Assembly: GCA_013076295.1 (NCBI GenBank)
Contig: RQOL01000699.1
Coordinates: forward strand, 2,108,001-2,172,000
DNA length: 64,000 nt
DNA from: Sanderia malayensis
Taxonomy: Eukaryota > Cnidaria > Scyphozoa > Semaeostomeae > Pelagiidae
Reading direction: 5' to 3'
Part shown: in pieces, positions 1-12,300 of the stretch
Layout: the number at the start of each line of letters is the position of its first letter
Position numbering within the stretch: position 1 is the stretch's first letter
Made by a program: the position numbers and the translations under genes
The notes under the pieces: model-generated
Told to the model about the DNA's origin: nothing
The model's database searches: none
Seen by the model: the letters and a program-made list of their open reading frames with translations, nothing else

Positions 1-332
1 TTTAATGAAATTTATGAATTTTGGATTTTCAGAAACTCTTAAAGATTTAAGCAAAAGCTTCCTCCTTTGCTCTATTCTAGCTTCTAAGTGTTATTACTAA
101 TAGTACGCTATATCCATTTGTTTATAAGAAACCAACTTCGATAATAATTACTCCAGTCTTTCAAGGCATCGTGAAATTTCGGAATTCAAGTTAAATTTCT
201 TGAGCTCTGAATTCTGGATTTTTTATATTTTCAAAATTAAATGAATGTCTCAAGTCTTTTGCATTGAGTACTGGTTTCTTATAGACGGTTTATTATAAAG
301 AAATATGTGTATTAAATTTAAAACGTTTAAGG

Positions 333-385
333 TAATTCTTTATCTTTATCGGTATTCTTCAGTAATACCCATAAAGATAAAAAAT
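333..385. repeat. Imperfect stem-loop in 5' intergenic DNA
   Basis: Two arms reading roughly TTTATCTTTATCGGTATT and AATACCCATAAAGATAAA face each other across about 7 bases. They could pair over about 17 bp with one mismatch. The rest of positions 1-470 is AT-rich and I see no gene in it. Confidence 0.4.
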
Positions 386-480
386 CATCCTGAGCGTCTA
401 TCTTAAATATGTTTATACACCTGATACATTATTCAGTAATATATGATTAGACTCGAGGCTGCGTTCATATCGAGGCGTCA

Positions 481-520
481 TTCTGACGTAACATGAAAGA
501 CCGAGATGCGTGACGTCAGA
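481..520 (+). promoter_or_regulatory. Candidate promoter with CRE-like sites
   Basis: A perfect palindromic CRE (TGACGTCA, 511-518) and a near match (TGACGTAA, about 484-491) lie 140-170 bases upstream of the ATG at 656. CREs bind CREB/ATF bZIP factors. The sites and spacing are seen directly; promoter function is inference. No clear TATA box was recognised. Confidence 0.35.
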
Positions 521-655
521 TTGTTAACTCGCAAGATAGGAGAGCGCATCCAAATACCCAAATTGTTTTAAATTCGCACTGAGGAAAGTTCACAGAAAAT
601 CAATTCTATTTGAGTTCATTATTTTCACGACTTTTTGTCGTATTTTTTCACCAAA

Positions 656-3600
656 ATGTTGGTAGCAACATTGGTGGTTTACATGTTGGTTTTAGGCACA
701 TTTACTGGCATTTTACAGCTAGGATTCTATGCGCCAGCAATGGTAAGCATTGCTTATTTATTCACAATTTTATTGTTTTTGTCGCAAGATTATTGTCGAT
801 TTATTTAATTCGTTATTTGAAATTTATTTTTATTTCTTTTTTCAAGGTGATAAGAAATGCATTAACATCGGAAGATGCATATAGCCATATAAGGAGTCAT
901 GCCAGAGGTAAGATAGCAAGCTTGGGCCTTTCAATAAATAAATCATAAGTTACAAATGAATCATTCAATAAACCATTGCATCAAATTGTTGAAACATAAA
1001 ATTGTTGACGGAGCTTACAGAATGTCACATTACAAGCTTTATATATGCTTTAGCTTTACTGATAATACGTTGAAGTTTAGTTAACAAGTTTTTTAATATT
1101 TTTGTTTTTTTATTGAAGAGGTAAGATCGATAGCACAAGAGGATAATGGCGGCGTGAAGTTTCTTTTTGGAAATGCCAAGGAAGATCACAATATGAAAGG
1201 ACCAAAGCTTGAAACTGGACGTTTTACTCGTATTACTCAACCAATGGCAGGATCACGGATTAAGAGAGGGTCTCTTAAGGAACCGAGTCATACGAAGTAC
1301 CGGGCACCAGTTCATCGTAGACCTCATGGGGTGATGGACAAAGTTGGAAAGTTGAAGACCATGAAGAGTGGAGGAAGAAGCAAGAAACAGGATAAAGTTT
1401 CAGGACGGGTGAAGATAGGACAGCGCTTAAAAGGAAAACGATATCATCATGGTAAAAGCCAGGGATTGGCGCCTCGCCTTAATATAGGCAACGGAAAGGC
1501 AAAGAAAAGAAATAACATTCATCGCAAGAAGCTCGTGGAAGAACTGGAAGAGCGTGAAAAGCCTAAGAGGAAGGAAGAATTCCAGCAAGAAAAGGAGCAG
1601 TATATAGATGAAGAAGAATTAGATCGTGATGTGGAACAAAGTGAAGAGGACAAGGAGGAAGTGTGGTTTGATGAAGATGAGGAAGAAGGGCAAGAAGTCA
1701 ACCATGATAAGAAAGAAAGAGGAATGGAAGAGACGGCAGGAGGAGAATCGATCAATGAAGATGAAGATGTTTACAGAGATGAAGATGAAGATCCAGATAG
1801 TAAAGGAGGGAAAGTTTTGAAGCCAAAAACTGAAGAAGATATGGATGAAGAGCAAGAAATCACCCAGAATAATGGAAAGGAAGAGCTTTTTGAAGATAAG
1901 GTTGAGCTTTCGAAACAAGAAAAGGAAGATGTTGATGAAGACGAAATAGGGGAGATGGCTTTGGAAAAACTGGAAGAGGAATCTCGAAATAGGGGTGAAG
2001 AAGTAGAGAAGGGGACCGAAGATGATCGTCTGGCAAATGAAGATCAAGAAGCTTTTTCTGAAGAAATTGATGCAGAATTGGATGAGCGTAATCAGGATGA
2101 AGGTGTCGAGAAAGTCAGGGAAGATGATTCAAATGATGTCAATCGTAATGAACAAGTGAACGATGATAAAGAGTTTGAATATGAAGATGATGGTTATGAC
2201 CAAGATGGGAATGCTGGTCGTGATCCAGAAGAAGAATACGAACGTGAAAAGGAAGAAAGAAAAAGTGAAGGTGTCGAGGAAGTTAGGGAAGATGATTCAA
2301 ATGATGTCAATCGTAATGAACAAATGAAGGACGATGAAGAATCTGAATATGAAGATGATGGTTATGGTCAGGATGGGGATGCTGATCATGATCAAGAAGA
2401 AGAATACAAACATGGAAAGGAAGAAGGAAAGGGTGATGGAGTCCAGGAAGTCAGGGAAGATGATTCAAATGATGGCAATCGTAATGAACAAGTGAACGAT
2501 AATGAAGAATCTGAATATGAAGATGATGGTTATGGTCAGGATGGGGATGCTGATCATGATCAAGAAGAAGAATACGAACATAAAGAGGAAGAAGGAAAAG
2601 GTGAAGGTGTCGAGGAAGTCAGGGAAGATGATTTAAATGATGTCAATCGTAATAAACAAGTGAACGATAATGAAGAACCTGAATATGAAGATGATGGTTA
2701 TGGTCAGGATGGGGATGCTGATCATGATCAAGAAGAAGAATACGAACATGAAGAGGAAGAAGGAAAGGGTGATGGAGTCGAGGAAGTCAGGGAAGATGAT
2801 TCAAATGATAGCAATCGTAATGAACAAGTGAACGATAATGAAGAATCTGAATATGAAGATGATGGTTATGGTCAGGATTGGGATGCTGATCATGATCAAG
2901 AAGAAGAATACGAACATGAAGAGGAAGAAGGAAAAGGTGAAGGTGTCGAGGAAGTCAGGGAAGATGATTCAAATGATGTCAATCGTAATAAACAAGTGAA
3001 CAATAATGAAGAACCTGAATATGAAGATGATGGTTATGGTCAGGATGGGGATGCTGATCATGACCAAGAAGAAGAATACGAACATGAAGAGGAAGAAGGA
3101 AAAGGTGAAGGTGTCGAGGAAGTCAGGGAAGATGATTCAAATGATGTCAATCGTAATGGACAAGTGACGGACGATGAAGAAAAAGTTGAATATGAAGATG
3201 ATGGTTATGATCAGGATGGGGATACTCGTCGTGATCAAGAAGAAGAATATGAAGATGAGATGGATTCAAGGAAAGATGGAGAAAACGACGATACAACTTT
3301 TGTAAGTGATGATCAACAGCAAGAAGATGACAAACAGACCCCGGAGACGGAAAAAGAAAGCAAGCAATATATGGATGAAGGGGGAGATGTTGATGTCGAT
3401 TATCATTTTGAAGATCCTGAAGATGCGAATCAAAAAGAGCTTCAGGTTACCGGAGAAGAGGATAATGGCAAGAAAAGTAAAGTATATCAACGTTATCGTC
3501 GTGAATCGTCTGAGAATGATGCATTTGAAAATGACGAATCAACGCCAAAGGTGGTATATATTAGAAATGGTTTTCAAGGAGAAGAGACTATTCCCGATGA

Positions 3601-6600
3601 AGAATTAGAAGATAATGCACCCCTCGAAGAAGAATTTACAACGCCAAGCCCTCCTAACTATCGTGACGCCTTGATGGAAGATGAGTTTCCAGAAGAAAAA
3701 GTTCAATTTGAACCAGAACATTCTTCGAAGGAACAGCAGTCTTTTAGTGAAGATGACTTCTTGGTTAAATTGGATTCGTTGGAACAAGAGCCACAAGAAC
3801 CAGCGTTAGATAAAGAGGCTCAAGGAGAATATGAACCTCTGAAAAATGAAGATCAATTGCCAAGGATGACCCACGATGGACCATTTTTAGAAGAAGGATC
3901 TTCTTCAGTTGATAGCAGTGTTTCAGATGCCTCGGAAGAAGAGAAGCCTTCCAAAATGGTTTATCCACCGCATAGATCACCGCTAAGTGGAGATCAAACT
4001 CAACGTATGGTCCACAAACTACCGTCTTTGAATGAAGGATCTTCTTCACTTGAAAGCAATGCCTCAGATGCTAGTGTAAAAGAACAGTCTTCCAAAATTG
4101 AGTATTCAAAAACCAAGTCTTCTTCACAGACGGGTGAACCATCGATGGAGCAGAACTTACCCCGTCCACATTCCATCCAAGATGCCAAGATCGTAAAAGA
4201 TCAGTCATCAGATAGAAAGATGTCACCAGAATATGAAAGCTCCTTGGTAGATCGTAATGTAGTAGAGCAAGAAAGCCCACGCGAAGAGGAATCTTTCTTT
4301 AAAGAAGAGCAAACTTTGGTCAAGGACAATTCTTTGCAAGAAGATGCTCAGCTGGGAGATCAACCCGTAGCAGAGCAACATCAAACTGCGAAGACCCTGT
4401 TTGCTTTGGATAACAATAATTCACGTCAAAGAAGAAGTCTTTTGGAAGATGGAAATCCTTTGAATTCTCCAGAATTACCGAAAGATATTTCTGAAGAAGT
4501 TGATATGTCAGTGCAAGGAGATTCTGTTTTGGATGAATCTGGTCCTCTCGAGGAGGAAATTAATTCATCAGATGGCGACCAGCAGTCATTTCAAGAAGAG
4601 CATTCTTCCGAAGAAGATTATTCCGCTGCTCAAAACATTGTTTTAGATGAAAAAGATCAGCTGAAAAAGCAGCCATCCTTTGATCAAAACATCGAAGAAA
4701 TTGAAGACCCAATAATTGAACCATTAGAGTTTGACAAAAATGTTGACATAAGTAAAATTCCGACAGCCAAATGGGATGAAGACGACGATGAAGATCTTTT
4801 TCAGAATGAACATACAAAAGAAGACTCGAGTTTACATTCTGTGAACAAGAGAAGCCTGGATGCTGGTGAAGATGCGTCAGGCTTCGAATCGGAAGATCAG
4901 TCTGATCCACTCACTGAGGAGTCAAGAGAAAAAGAATATTTAAAAGGTAATAGAACAGCTCTTATAATTCTTAGTTTGTACACTGCATTTGTCCCGCTGT
5001 CCCGCCATAAAAATCACCTCTTTTCACCAACATGGATAGAATCTAAGGGTAAAATATTATTTTTTATTTTTTGTTATAGAAAACATTGAAGGCTGGAAGC
5101 GTAAAGAATTTGAAGAGCCGTACCCAGGCTTCCATCAGCTCGAGGCTAAGCAAAGATGGGAGCAATCAAAGAAACGTATCTCATCCTACTTGGACCTGAC
5201 CACAGGACTGGTTAGTGATTTAAATAACCCTGGTATTCCGAGCCTTGGTCTCATTGTAGCCGGAGCTGAAGTCATTCTCGACGTGACGAGGGGTGAAATG
5301 AAAGCGCTGATTGCAAAAAAACAAGAAGAAATGTCAGTTGAGAAATTGTATGGTAAACTGACTGCTGGACAATTTGTTGATCTGCTTCGATTTTTGAAGC
5401 AAGAAACGAAGAGAAAGAAACCAAATTATACGGAAATGGACAAGGAGGATACGCGAAAGAAAAAAAAGAATGATTTGCCCAAGAGTTCCGTAAAGGATTC
5501 TAGCCTCGATTACATTCAACCAACGCCTACTCCTCCGCAACCGCGTCTTGATGTCGAGGATTCAAAAGAATTGCGAAGGAAACGGAGAAGTACTGAACCA
5601 GAGAAGAGAGAAACCAAGAAGAAGCCGTTGGATAAGAATATTGATTCTTCCAAGACTTCTGTAACGGATTCTAGTCTCAATCTTGTTCAACCAACACCTA
5701 CTGCTCCAAAACCGCGTCTTGATGTCGAGGATTCAAGAGAATTGCAAAGGAAACAGAGTAGTACCGAACCAGAGCAGAGAGAAACCAAGAAGAAGCCATT
5801 GGATAAGAATATTGATTCTTCCAAGACTTCTGTAACGGATTCTAGCCTCAATCTCGTTCAACCAACACCTACTGCTCCACAACCGCGTCTTGATGTCGAG
5901 GGTGCAGCAAAGTTGCAAAGCAAACAGAGTAGTACCGAACCAAAGAAGAGAGAAACCAAGAAGAAGCCATTGGATAAGAATATTGATTCTTCCAAGACTT
6001 CTGTAACGGATTCTAGCCTCAATTTTGTTCAACCAACACCTACTGCTCCAAAAACGCGTCTTGATGTCGAGGTTGCAACAGAATTGCAAAGGATACAGAG
6101 TAGTACCGAACCAAAGAAGAGAGAAACCAAGAAGAAGCCATTGGATAAGAATATTGATTCTTCCAAGACTTCTGTAACGGATTCTAGTCTCAATCTTGTT
6201 CAACCAACACCTACTGCTCCAAAACCGCGTCTTGATGTCGAGGATTCAAGAGAATTGCAAAGGAAACAGAGTAGTACCGAACCAGAGAAGAGAGAAACCA
6301 AGAAGAAGCCATTGGATAAGAATATTGATTCTTCCAAGACTTCTGTAACGGATTCTAGCCTCAATTTTGTTCAACCAACACCTACTACTCCAAAACCGCG
6401 TCTTGATGTCGAGGGTGCAACAGAATTGCAAAGGAAACAGAGTAGTACCGAACCAAAGAAGAGAGAAACCAAGAAGAAGCCATTGGATAAGAATATTGAT
6501 TCTTCCAAGACTTCTGTAACGGATTCTAGCCTCAATTTTGTTCAACCAACACCTACTGCTCCAAAAACGCGTCTTGATGTCGAGGTTGCAACAGAATTGC

Positions 6601-8403
6601 AAAGGATACAGAGTAGTACCGAACCAAAGAAGAGAGAAACCAAGAAGAAGCCATTGGATAAGAATATTGATTCTTCCAAGACTTCTGTAACGGATTCTAG
6701 TCTCAATCTTGTTCAACCAACACCTACTGCTCCAAAACCGCGTCTTGATGTCGAGGATTCAAGAGAATTGCAAAGGAAACAGAGTAGTACCGAACCAGAG
6801 AAGAGAGAAACCAAGAAGAAGCCATTGGATAAGAATATTGATTCTTCCAAGACTTCTGTAACGGATTCTAGCCTCAATCTCGTTCAACCAACACCTACTG
6901 CTCCACAACCGCGTCTTGATGTCGAGGGTGCAGCAAAGTTGCAAAGCAAACAGAGTAGTACCGAACCAGAGAAGAGAGAAACCAAGAAGAAGCCATTGGA
7001 TAAGAATATTGATTCTTCCAAGACTTCTGTAACGGATTCTAGCCTCAATTTTGTTCAACCAACACCTACTGCTCCAAAAACGCGTCTTGATGTCGAGGTT
7101 GCAACAGAATTGCAAAGGATGCAGAGTAGTACCGAACCAGAGAAGAGAGAAACCAAGAAGAAGCCATTGGATAAGAATATTGATTCTTTGAAGACTTCTG
7201 TAACGGATTCTAGCCTCAATTTTGTTCAACCAACACCTTCTGCTCCAAAACCGCGTCTTGATGTCGAGGATTCAACAAAGTTGCAAAGGATACAGAGTAG
7301 TACCGAACCAGAGAAGAGAGAAACCAAGAAGAAGCCATTGGATAAGAATATTGATTCTTCCAAGACTTCTGTAACGGATTCTAGTCTCAATCTTGTTCAA
7401 CCAACACCTACTGCTCCACAACCGCGTCTTGATGTCGAGGATTCAACAAAGTTGCAAAGCAAACAGAGTAGTACCGAACAAAAGAAGAGAGAAACCAAGA
7501 AGAAGCCATTGGATAAGAATATTGATTCTTTGAAGACTTCTGTAACGGATTCTAGCCTCAATTTTGTTCAACCAACACCTACTGCTCCAAAAACGCGTCT
7601 TGATGTCGAGGTTGCAACAGAATTGCAAAGGATACAGAGTAGTACCGAACCAGAGAAGAGAGAAACCAAGAAGAAGCCATTGGATAAGAATATTGATTCT
7701 TCCAAGACTTCTGTAACGGATTCTAATCTCAACTTCGTTCAACCAACACCTACTGCTTCAAAACCGCATGTTGAGGCATCAACAAGAAAGCAACGTCAGA
7801 CGCCCAAGAAATCATTGGCCAATAGAAGAGCTGTAGAAACAAGGAATTCTAAACATTTGCTCTCTAATAAAGTGGTAAAAGTGGTTGAAACAAAGGAACC
7901 TCGTTTTGAAATTAGGAACCTGCGACAAGAAGACAAGAAACAGCTCTCTGCGCAGCCTACTGCGACAGTTGGAGCCCAGACTTCTGCACAACCTAATGTA
8001 ACGGATTTCAAGATAATTTCTTTTGAGAAGAAAGTTGAAAATGTGAATGTAAGTTGGTGGATCTTGTTATGATTGAAAAGTTTTATATCTCAATAAGTCT
8101 ATATGGATTGATCTATTATATATGATTGAGTTAAGTTAAGCAACAAAGTTCGCAATTTTATTATTGATGTTCTAGATTATGCCTGAAGATGACAAGAAAG
8201 TCAAACGTAAACTCAGTAAGAGAAAAGTTAAAAAGAATTTTGTAAGTTTATTAAATATAACAAATAACATTACATTTTTACGAATCTTTTGCGATTCTGG
8301 TTTGCATGTGATAGTTTGATTCATATCTTAATATGTTGCATGTTTTCATTTTTAGGTTTTGCCGAAAAATGGCAAGAAGCGCAGGCGTAAACGCAAAATA
8401 TAA
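656..8403 (+). CDS. Predicted secreted, charged, repeat-rich protein, 2352 aa, family not recognised
   Basis: Exons: 656-742, 847-907, 1119-4946, 5080-8048, 8176-8241, 8356-8403. All introns are GT-AG, phases match and the sum is 2352 codons plus stop. The first exon encodes a 29-residue hydrophobic leader (MLVATLVVYMLVLGTF...), a likely signal peptide or anchor. Exon 3 encodes a basic stretch, then a very acidic region with seven 56-aa repeats (motif EDDGYGQDGDADHDQEEEY). Exon 4 opens with the only segment that looks foldable (Trp, Pro and Gly rich, about 100 residues) and continues into thirteen 57-aa repeats (motif KKKPLDKNIDSSKTSVTDSS). The last two exons encode a Lys/Arg-rich tail. AATAAA signals follow from 8427. 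Most of the chain should be intrinsically disordered. A secreted matrix, mucus, capsule-wall or mineral-associated protein is possible, but this rests only on composition. The start is chosen because the leader and phase agree. Confidence 0.72.
2099..3260 (+). repeat. 168-bp in-frame tandem repeat, 7 copies
   Basis: The landmark AATCGTAAT recurs at 2141, 2309, 2477, 2645, 2813, 2981 and 3149, exactly 168 bp apart. This gives seven 56-residue acidic repeats in exon 3 of the first gene. Copies 3-6 are most alike, and the outer copies have diverged, as expected from amplification in the middle of an array. Confidence 0.9.
5600..7790 (+). repeat. 171-bp in-frame tandem repeat, 13 copies, with 513-bp higher-order period
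   Basis: GATAAGAAT recurs every 171 bp from 5631 to 7683, giving thirteen 57-aa repeats in exon 4. Variants of the linker (VEDSRELQRKQ, VEGAAKLQSKQ, VEVATELQRIQ) recur in blocks of three units (513 bp), showing that multi-unit blocks were duplicated recently. The unit is basic and Ser/Thr/Pro-rich, the opposite charge to the exon 3 repeat. Confidence 0.92.
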
Positions 8404-8791
8404 ATTTGTGACTGGATTGGTAAATGAATAAATAATAAATAAAGTATATTGGCATATAGTAGCAACTGGCGATTATTTGATTTATTTCTACTTGAACTGT
8501 GGAAAATCTTTTCAATACATTTTGGATACATGATTTAAATTGTGTATTAATATTATCATGATTTATTATATCATTTGTTTGTTTTTTCTTTTCAAAAGTC
8601 TGCACCATACGAGAAGTTTCTAAAGCAACTCCTAACTAGGAGACTCTTAGCTTATATAGCTATATTTAATTAGTTCGAGTTTTGTGTATTTTTAAGACTG
8701 ATATCCACATAGCCGTTCGGTAGCGATGAATATTAATAGAGAGAACTTAAATTTAACTCAAAAGAGGGTATTTTTTTAGTTTGGGATTTTT
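8404..8791. other. Intergenic: 3' end region of first gene
   Basis: Several overlapping AATAAA signals lie at about 8427-8443, just after the stop codon. Beyond that the stretch is AT-rich and I see no gene. Confidence 0.5.
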
Positions 8792-9204
8792 CCACCAAAA
8801 ACAAGACAGTTGAATATAGGTCTGGAATGTAGACTCCCAGCAATGATAATTCTGTCTTTTGTAGCAACTTTGCCAATGTGAGTCTGAAAAATCAAAATGC
8901 ACGTCTCTTTTCTGCTTGTTCCGGGTTTTAGTAGCGTCGACAGCCACTTCGAAAAGTTGGAAAACCAGCCTTTTCGAAGAGCAAATGACAAGATATTTCC
9001 CGCTCGATTCAGAAGTACAAGCAAGATAGAGATGCGGTTTTTTGCTGAAAACATCCCCATATAGTTGTAGTTTTAGGGAATAAACTTCGAATTTGTGGTA
9101 ATCAATGATAATACCGTCTTTTGCAGCGACTTTCCCAATGTGAGTCTGGAATCCCAATGTGAGTCTACATTCCAGACCTATATTCAACTGTCTTGTTTCT
9201 GGTG
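8792..9204. mobile_element. Non-autonomous inverted-repeat DNA transposon (MITE-like)
   Basis: The left arm at 8792-8840 (CCACCAAAAACAAGACAGTT...) and right arm at about 9160-9204 are inverted repeats of about 45 bp with few mismatches. Internally, a block of about 42 bp (GTCTTTTGTAGCAACTTTGC and flank, 8843-8885) recurs directly at 9108-9149. There is no coding capacity. It ends about 130 bp before the CFAP44 start codon, so it lies in or next to that promoter. I found no clear target-site duplication, so the superfamily is not assigned. Confidence 0.75.
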
Positions 9205-9334
9205 ATTTTTCCTGGCGAGCTTTAATTGTCTGCGGTCTTGATAGATAACATGCGTCATAGGCCAGTCTGCTATTTACAATCAATGTCATGGAAACTCGAA
9301 GACTCCATTCGATTGATTGTAACAGAGAACCAAA

Positions 9335-12300
9335 ATGTCGGATGACGAAAATAATCGAAAACAAGAGGACAAACCGTCAAAAGAAGGCAAGAAGCCAAAC
9401 TTGGTTGATGCAACGCATCTTCTCAAAGCAGAAGCTCTCAGGAGGCTGCAGCTTAAAGACTTGGAAGCCGAAGAAAGTGTCAGTGAAAATGCTGAAGAAG
9501 GTGTAAAAAGTAGGCCTACCTCTGCCGCAAAACCTGGACCGAGTTCGATAGAAGAGACAGGAAAAAGTGACAGTGTTGACATAGATTCAAAAGATCAAAC
9601 AGGTGAAATTGTCGGTAGAAACGAAGATAAATCAAGCAGGCCACAGTCTGGTAGCAGGGGATTTAGCGGATTGTCGAAGGATATAAATAATTCAGCAATA
9701 AGTAGTGGCCTTGGAAACGCAGAAGACTCGAAAACTGCAGGGGAGCCAAAGCAAGAGCCTAGGCCAGAAAGTGGCCTTAAAAGCACGGCAGATAGCAGTG
9801 ATAAAACTAAAGAAGAATCCGGGATTGATGATTTGGAGAAACAGACATTACCAGAAGAATCTGTAGATAGAGTGAGCAAAGAAGACGTTAGTGGGGAAGA
9901 AAAGTCGTTTGTCATTCACGAGGCAACTGTTGGAGAAGAAAGAGAAAGTGTTTCAAAAGAGAAGGCTGAGTTAACTGAGAGTGGAGAAGTGCAAGGAGCT
10001 TTGGAGTTGAAGCCAGAACAAACAGCAGCAATGTCAGATAAAGAAGAGTCAGGGAATGTCAATGATGAATCTGCTGGAAGTAAAGAAGAAGAAGTGCCAG
10101 AGGTAAGAATGACGGGAGAAGAAGAAAAGGAAGTTACTCAGCCATCAAATGAAGGAATGATTGGGGAAGGAGGTGCAGAGTCACAAGGTGTTTCAATATT
10201 AGGTGTTGAGGGAGAAGGTGCTGGCGAAAAGGAAAAAGCTGAAGATAAAGGAATAGAAAATGGTGAGGATAAAGGAAAAGAAGATGCGCCAAGTGAGAAA
10301 GATGCTGTCAACGTAAGTCAGGTTAATGGAGGTGCAGAAGTTAAGGCAGAAACACTCCAAGGAGAGAAGTCAGTGGAAGATCGAGAAGATTTGACAAAGG
10401 GAGATGGTGAAGATGATGAAGAAACTGTGAATGATAAAGTTGTTGGTGAACAGAAGATGGAGAATGATGCTATTCATGATGCAAAAGCGTCAAGCGGCAA
10501 TGATGTGGTTGCTAAAGTTGAAGAAAGTGTCAATGAAGCTAATGGAAATGAAAAGATTGATGGGTCTGTTAGTTTAAAGAAGGAAGATGGCAAGGTTGCT
10601 AAAAGGGAAGAAAGTGTAAAAGAAGAATCTGATTTTGTCAAGGAAGCTGATGGAAGTGAAAAGATTGATGGGTCTGCCAGTTTGCCAAAGAAAGAAGAAA
10701 CTGTAGATGTTGATGCTAAGTCAGATGCTAAGGCTGAAAGTAATGATGCTAAAGACTCTAGTGGAGCAAGTGTAGCAGCAAAGTTAGATAAGAATGTTTT
10801 GGATGGAAGTATGAATGTTGAGGAAGCTGAGAAGATTGCAAGTGGAAAAGCTAGTGCTAATGAATCCAAGAAGACTGATGATGGAGGACCTATATCTGAT
10901 GAAACTGGAGAGGTTGATGATGAAGGGCATAAGGATGATGATATTGAAAAGAGTGAAGGTGGATCAGGTAAGACTGGTGATGCTGAAGAGAATGAAGATG
11001 TAAGAGCAAAGAATGATGAAGATGAAGCTAAGACTGTTGAAGCTGAGAAGACTGTGGATAAGAAAAATGATGTTAAAGAACCAGAGGGAGTAGGTGGAGA
11101 AAAAGAAGAACAACTTACAAAAGAAGAACAACTTACAAAAGAAGAACAACTTACAAAAGAAGAACAACTTACAAAAGAAGAACAACTTACAAAAGAAGAA
11201 CAACTTACAAAAGAAGAACAACTTACAAAAGAAGAAGGGATTTCAAAGAAAAGTACAGAGGAAGAACACAATGAAGATGTCGAAGTAGAAAGGACAAAGG
11301 TTGCTGGCTCTGAAGGAGAGAATGAAATATTGGAAGGAAAACCAGCAGATGTTGCAGCAGAGAAAGTTGTTGCAGAGAAAGCACAATCTACAAATGCAGC
11401 TGAGGCCAAAGGAGAAGGTGTCAAATTAAAGGAGGAGCCAAAGGAAGGTGGCAACAAAGAAGGTGTGAAAGAAAAGAATGTCAATGAAGATACTGCAAGC
11501 AAAGGTGGTGATGATGGTGTAACTGGAACTGCAAGTGAGGAGGGAACAGCTGCTGAAAATTTGAATGTAACTGAAGGTGGGTAATAGCATAAAAATTGTT
11601 TATGCTGCTATATATTATGAGAAAAAGTCCTTAAGCAATTGCTGAGCTTTGTCTTCTGATTGTGATGTGTTTTTAGGTGAAGGAACTTCTGTGGAGTTTG
11701 AAGTTAGTGAAGAACACTTGGTGCTACCAAATTTCTACTATGACAATGACAAGTATGCCTCAAAAGCATTTACCACTGATGGTGTGCCAGAGAATATGCT
11801 CAGTCTTTTGTATCTTTTTACAAATAGCTTTAATGTTATATTATATGATGGTTTTTCAGTTATAAAAGGGATGTAAGGTGAAGTTCTATGGGATTGAGAT
11901 GGTAGAGGGTATGGAAAATGGATGTATTGATAAAATGAAAGTGATGAGATAATGCCTTAACTCAGCTTAGTCACTCGTTTGGCTTTGAGTGTACAAAGAG
12001 ATCAAATCTTCACATGTTGAACGATGAAAGCATGCTATTCTCAGCTGGCAATGTAGCCCAGATACTGAATATCAACACAAATAAATTAACATACATTAGA
12101 AGTACAGGAGGCGGTGGTATTGGTGCCATTGCGGTATGTTTCATTGCATTGTTTTAGCCTGTAAATTTCTTTCATGCTCCCTTGTGTCGTTGACTATCGT
12201 CGAGTGTGATAATTAACGGGTTTTTTGGCAATCATCTCCTAGGTCCACCCGTCCAGGAAGTATTTTGCGGTAGCAGAGAAGGGAGTGAAGCCTAATATTG

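Noticed and set aside
5733..7742. Four long, nearly identical antisense open frames (156, 156, 156 and 99 codons)
   Set aside because: They are the reverse strand of the 171-bp coding repeat. A repeat length divisible by three keeps any stop-free frame open. The sense frame is longer, continuous with flanking exons and has phased splice sites.
9283..9297. Possible RFX X-box (GTCATGGAAAC) before the CFAP44 ATG
   Set aside because: Only one half-site resembles the consensus. It is too weak to claim ciliary RFX control.
10474..11502. 342-codon antisense ORF across CFAP44 exon 1
   Set aside because: It is a Ser/Phe-rich mirror of a Glu/Lys-rich coding exon, with no hallmark of a gene.
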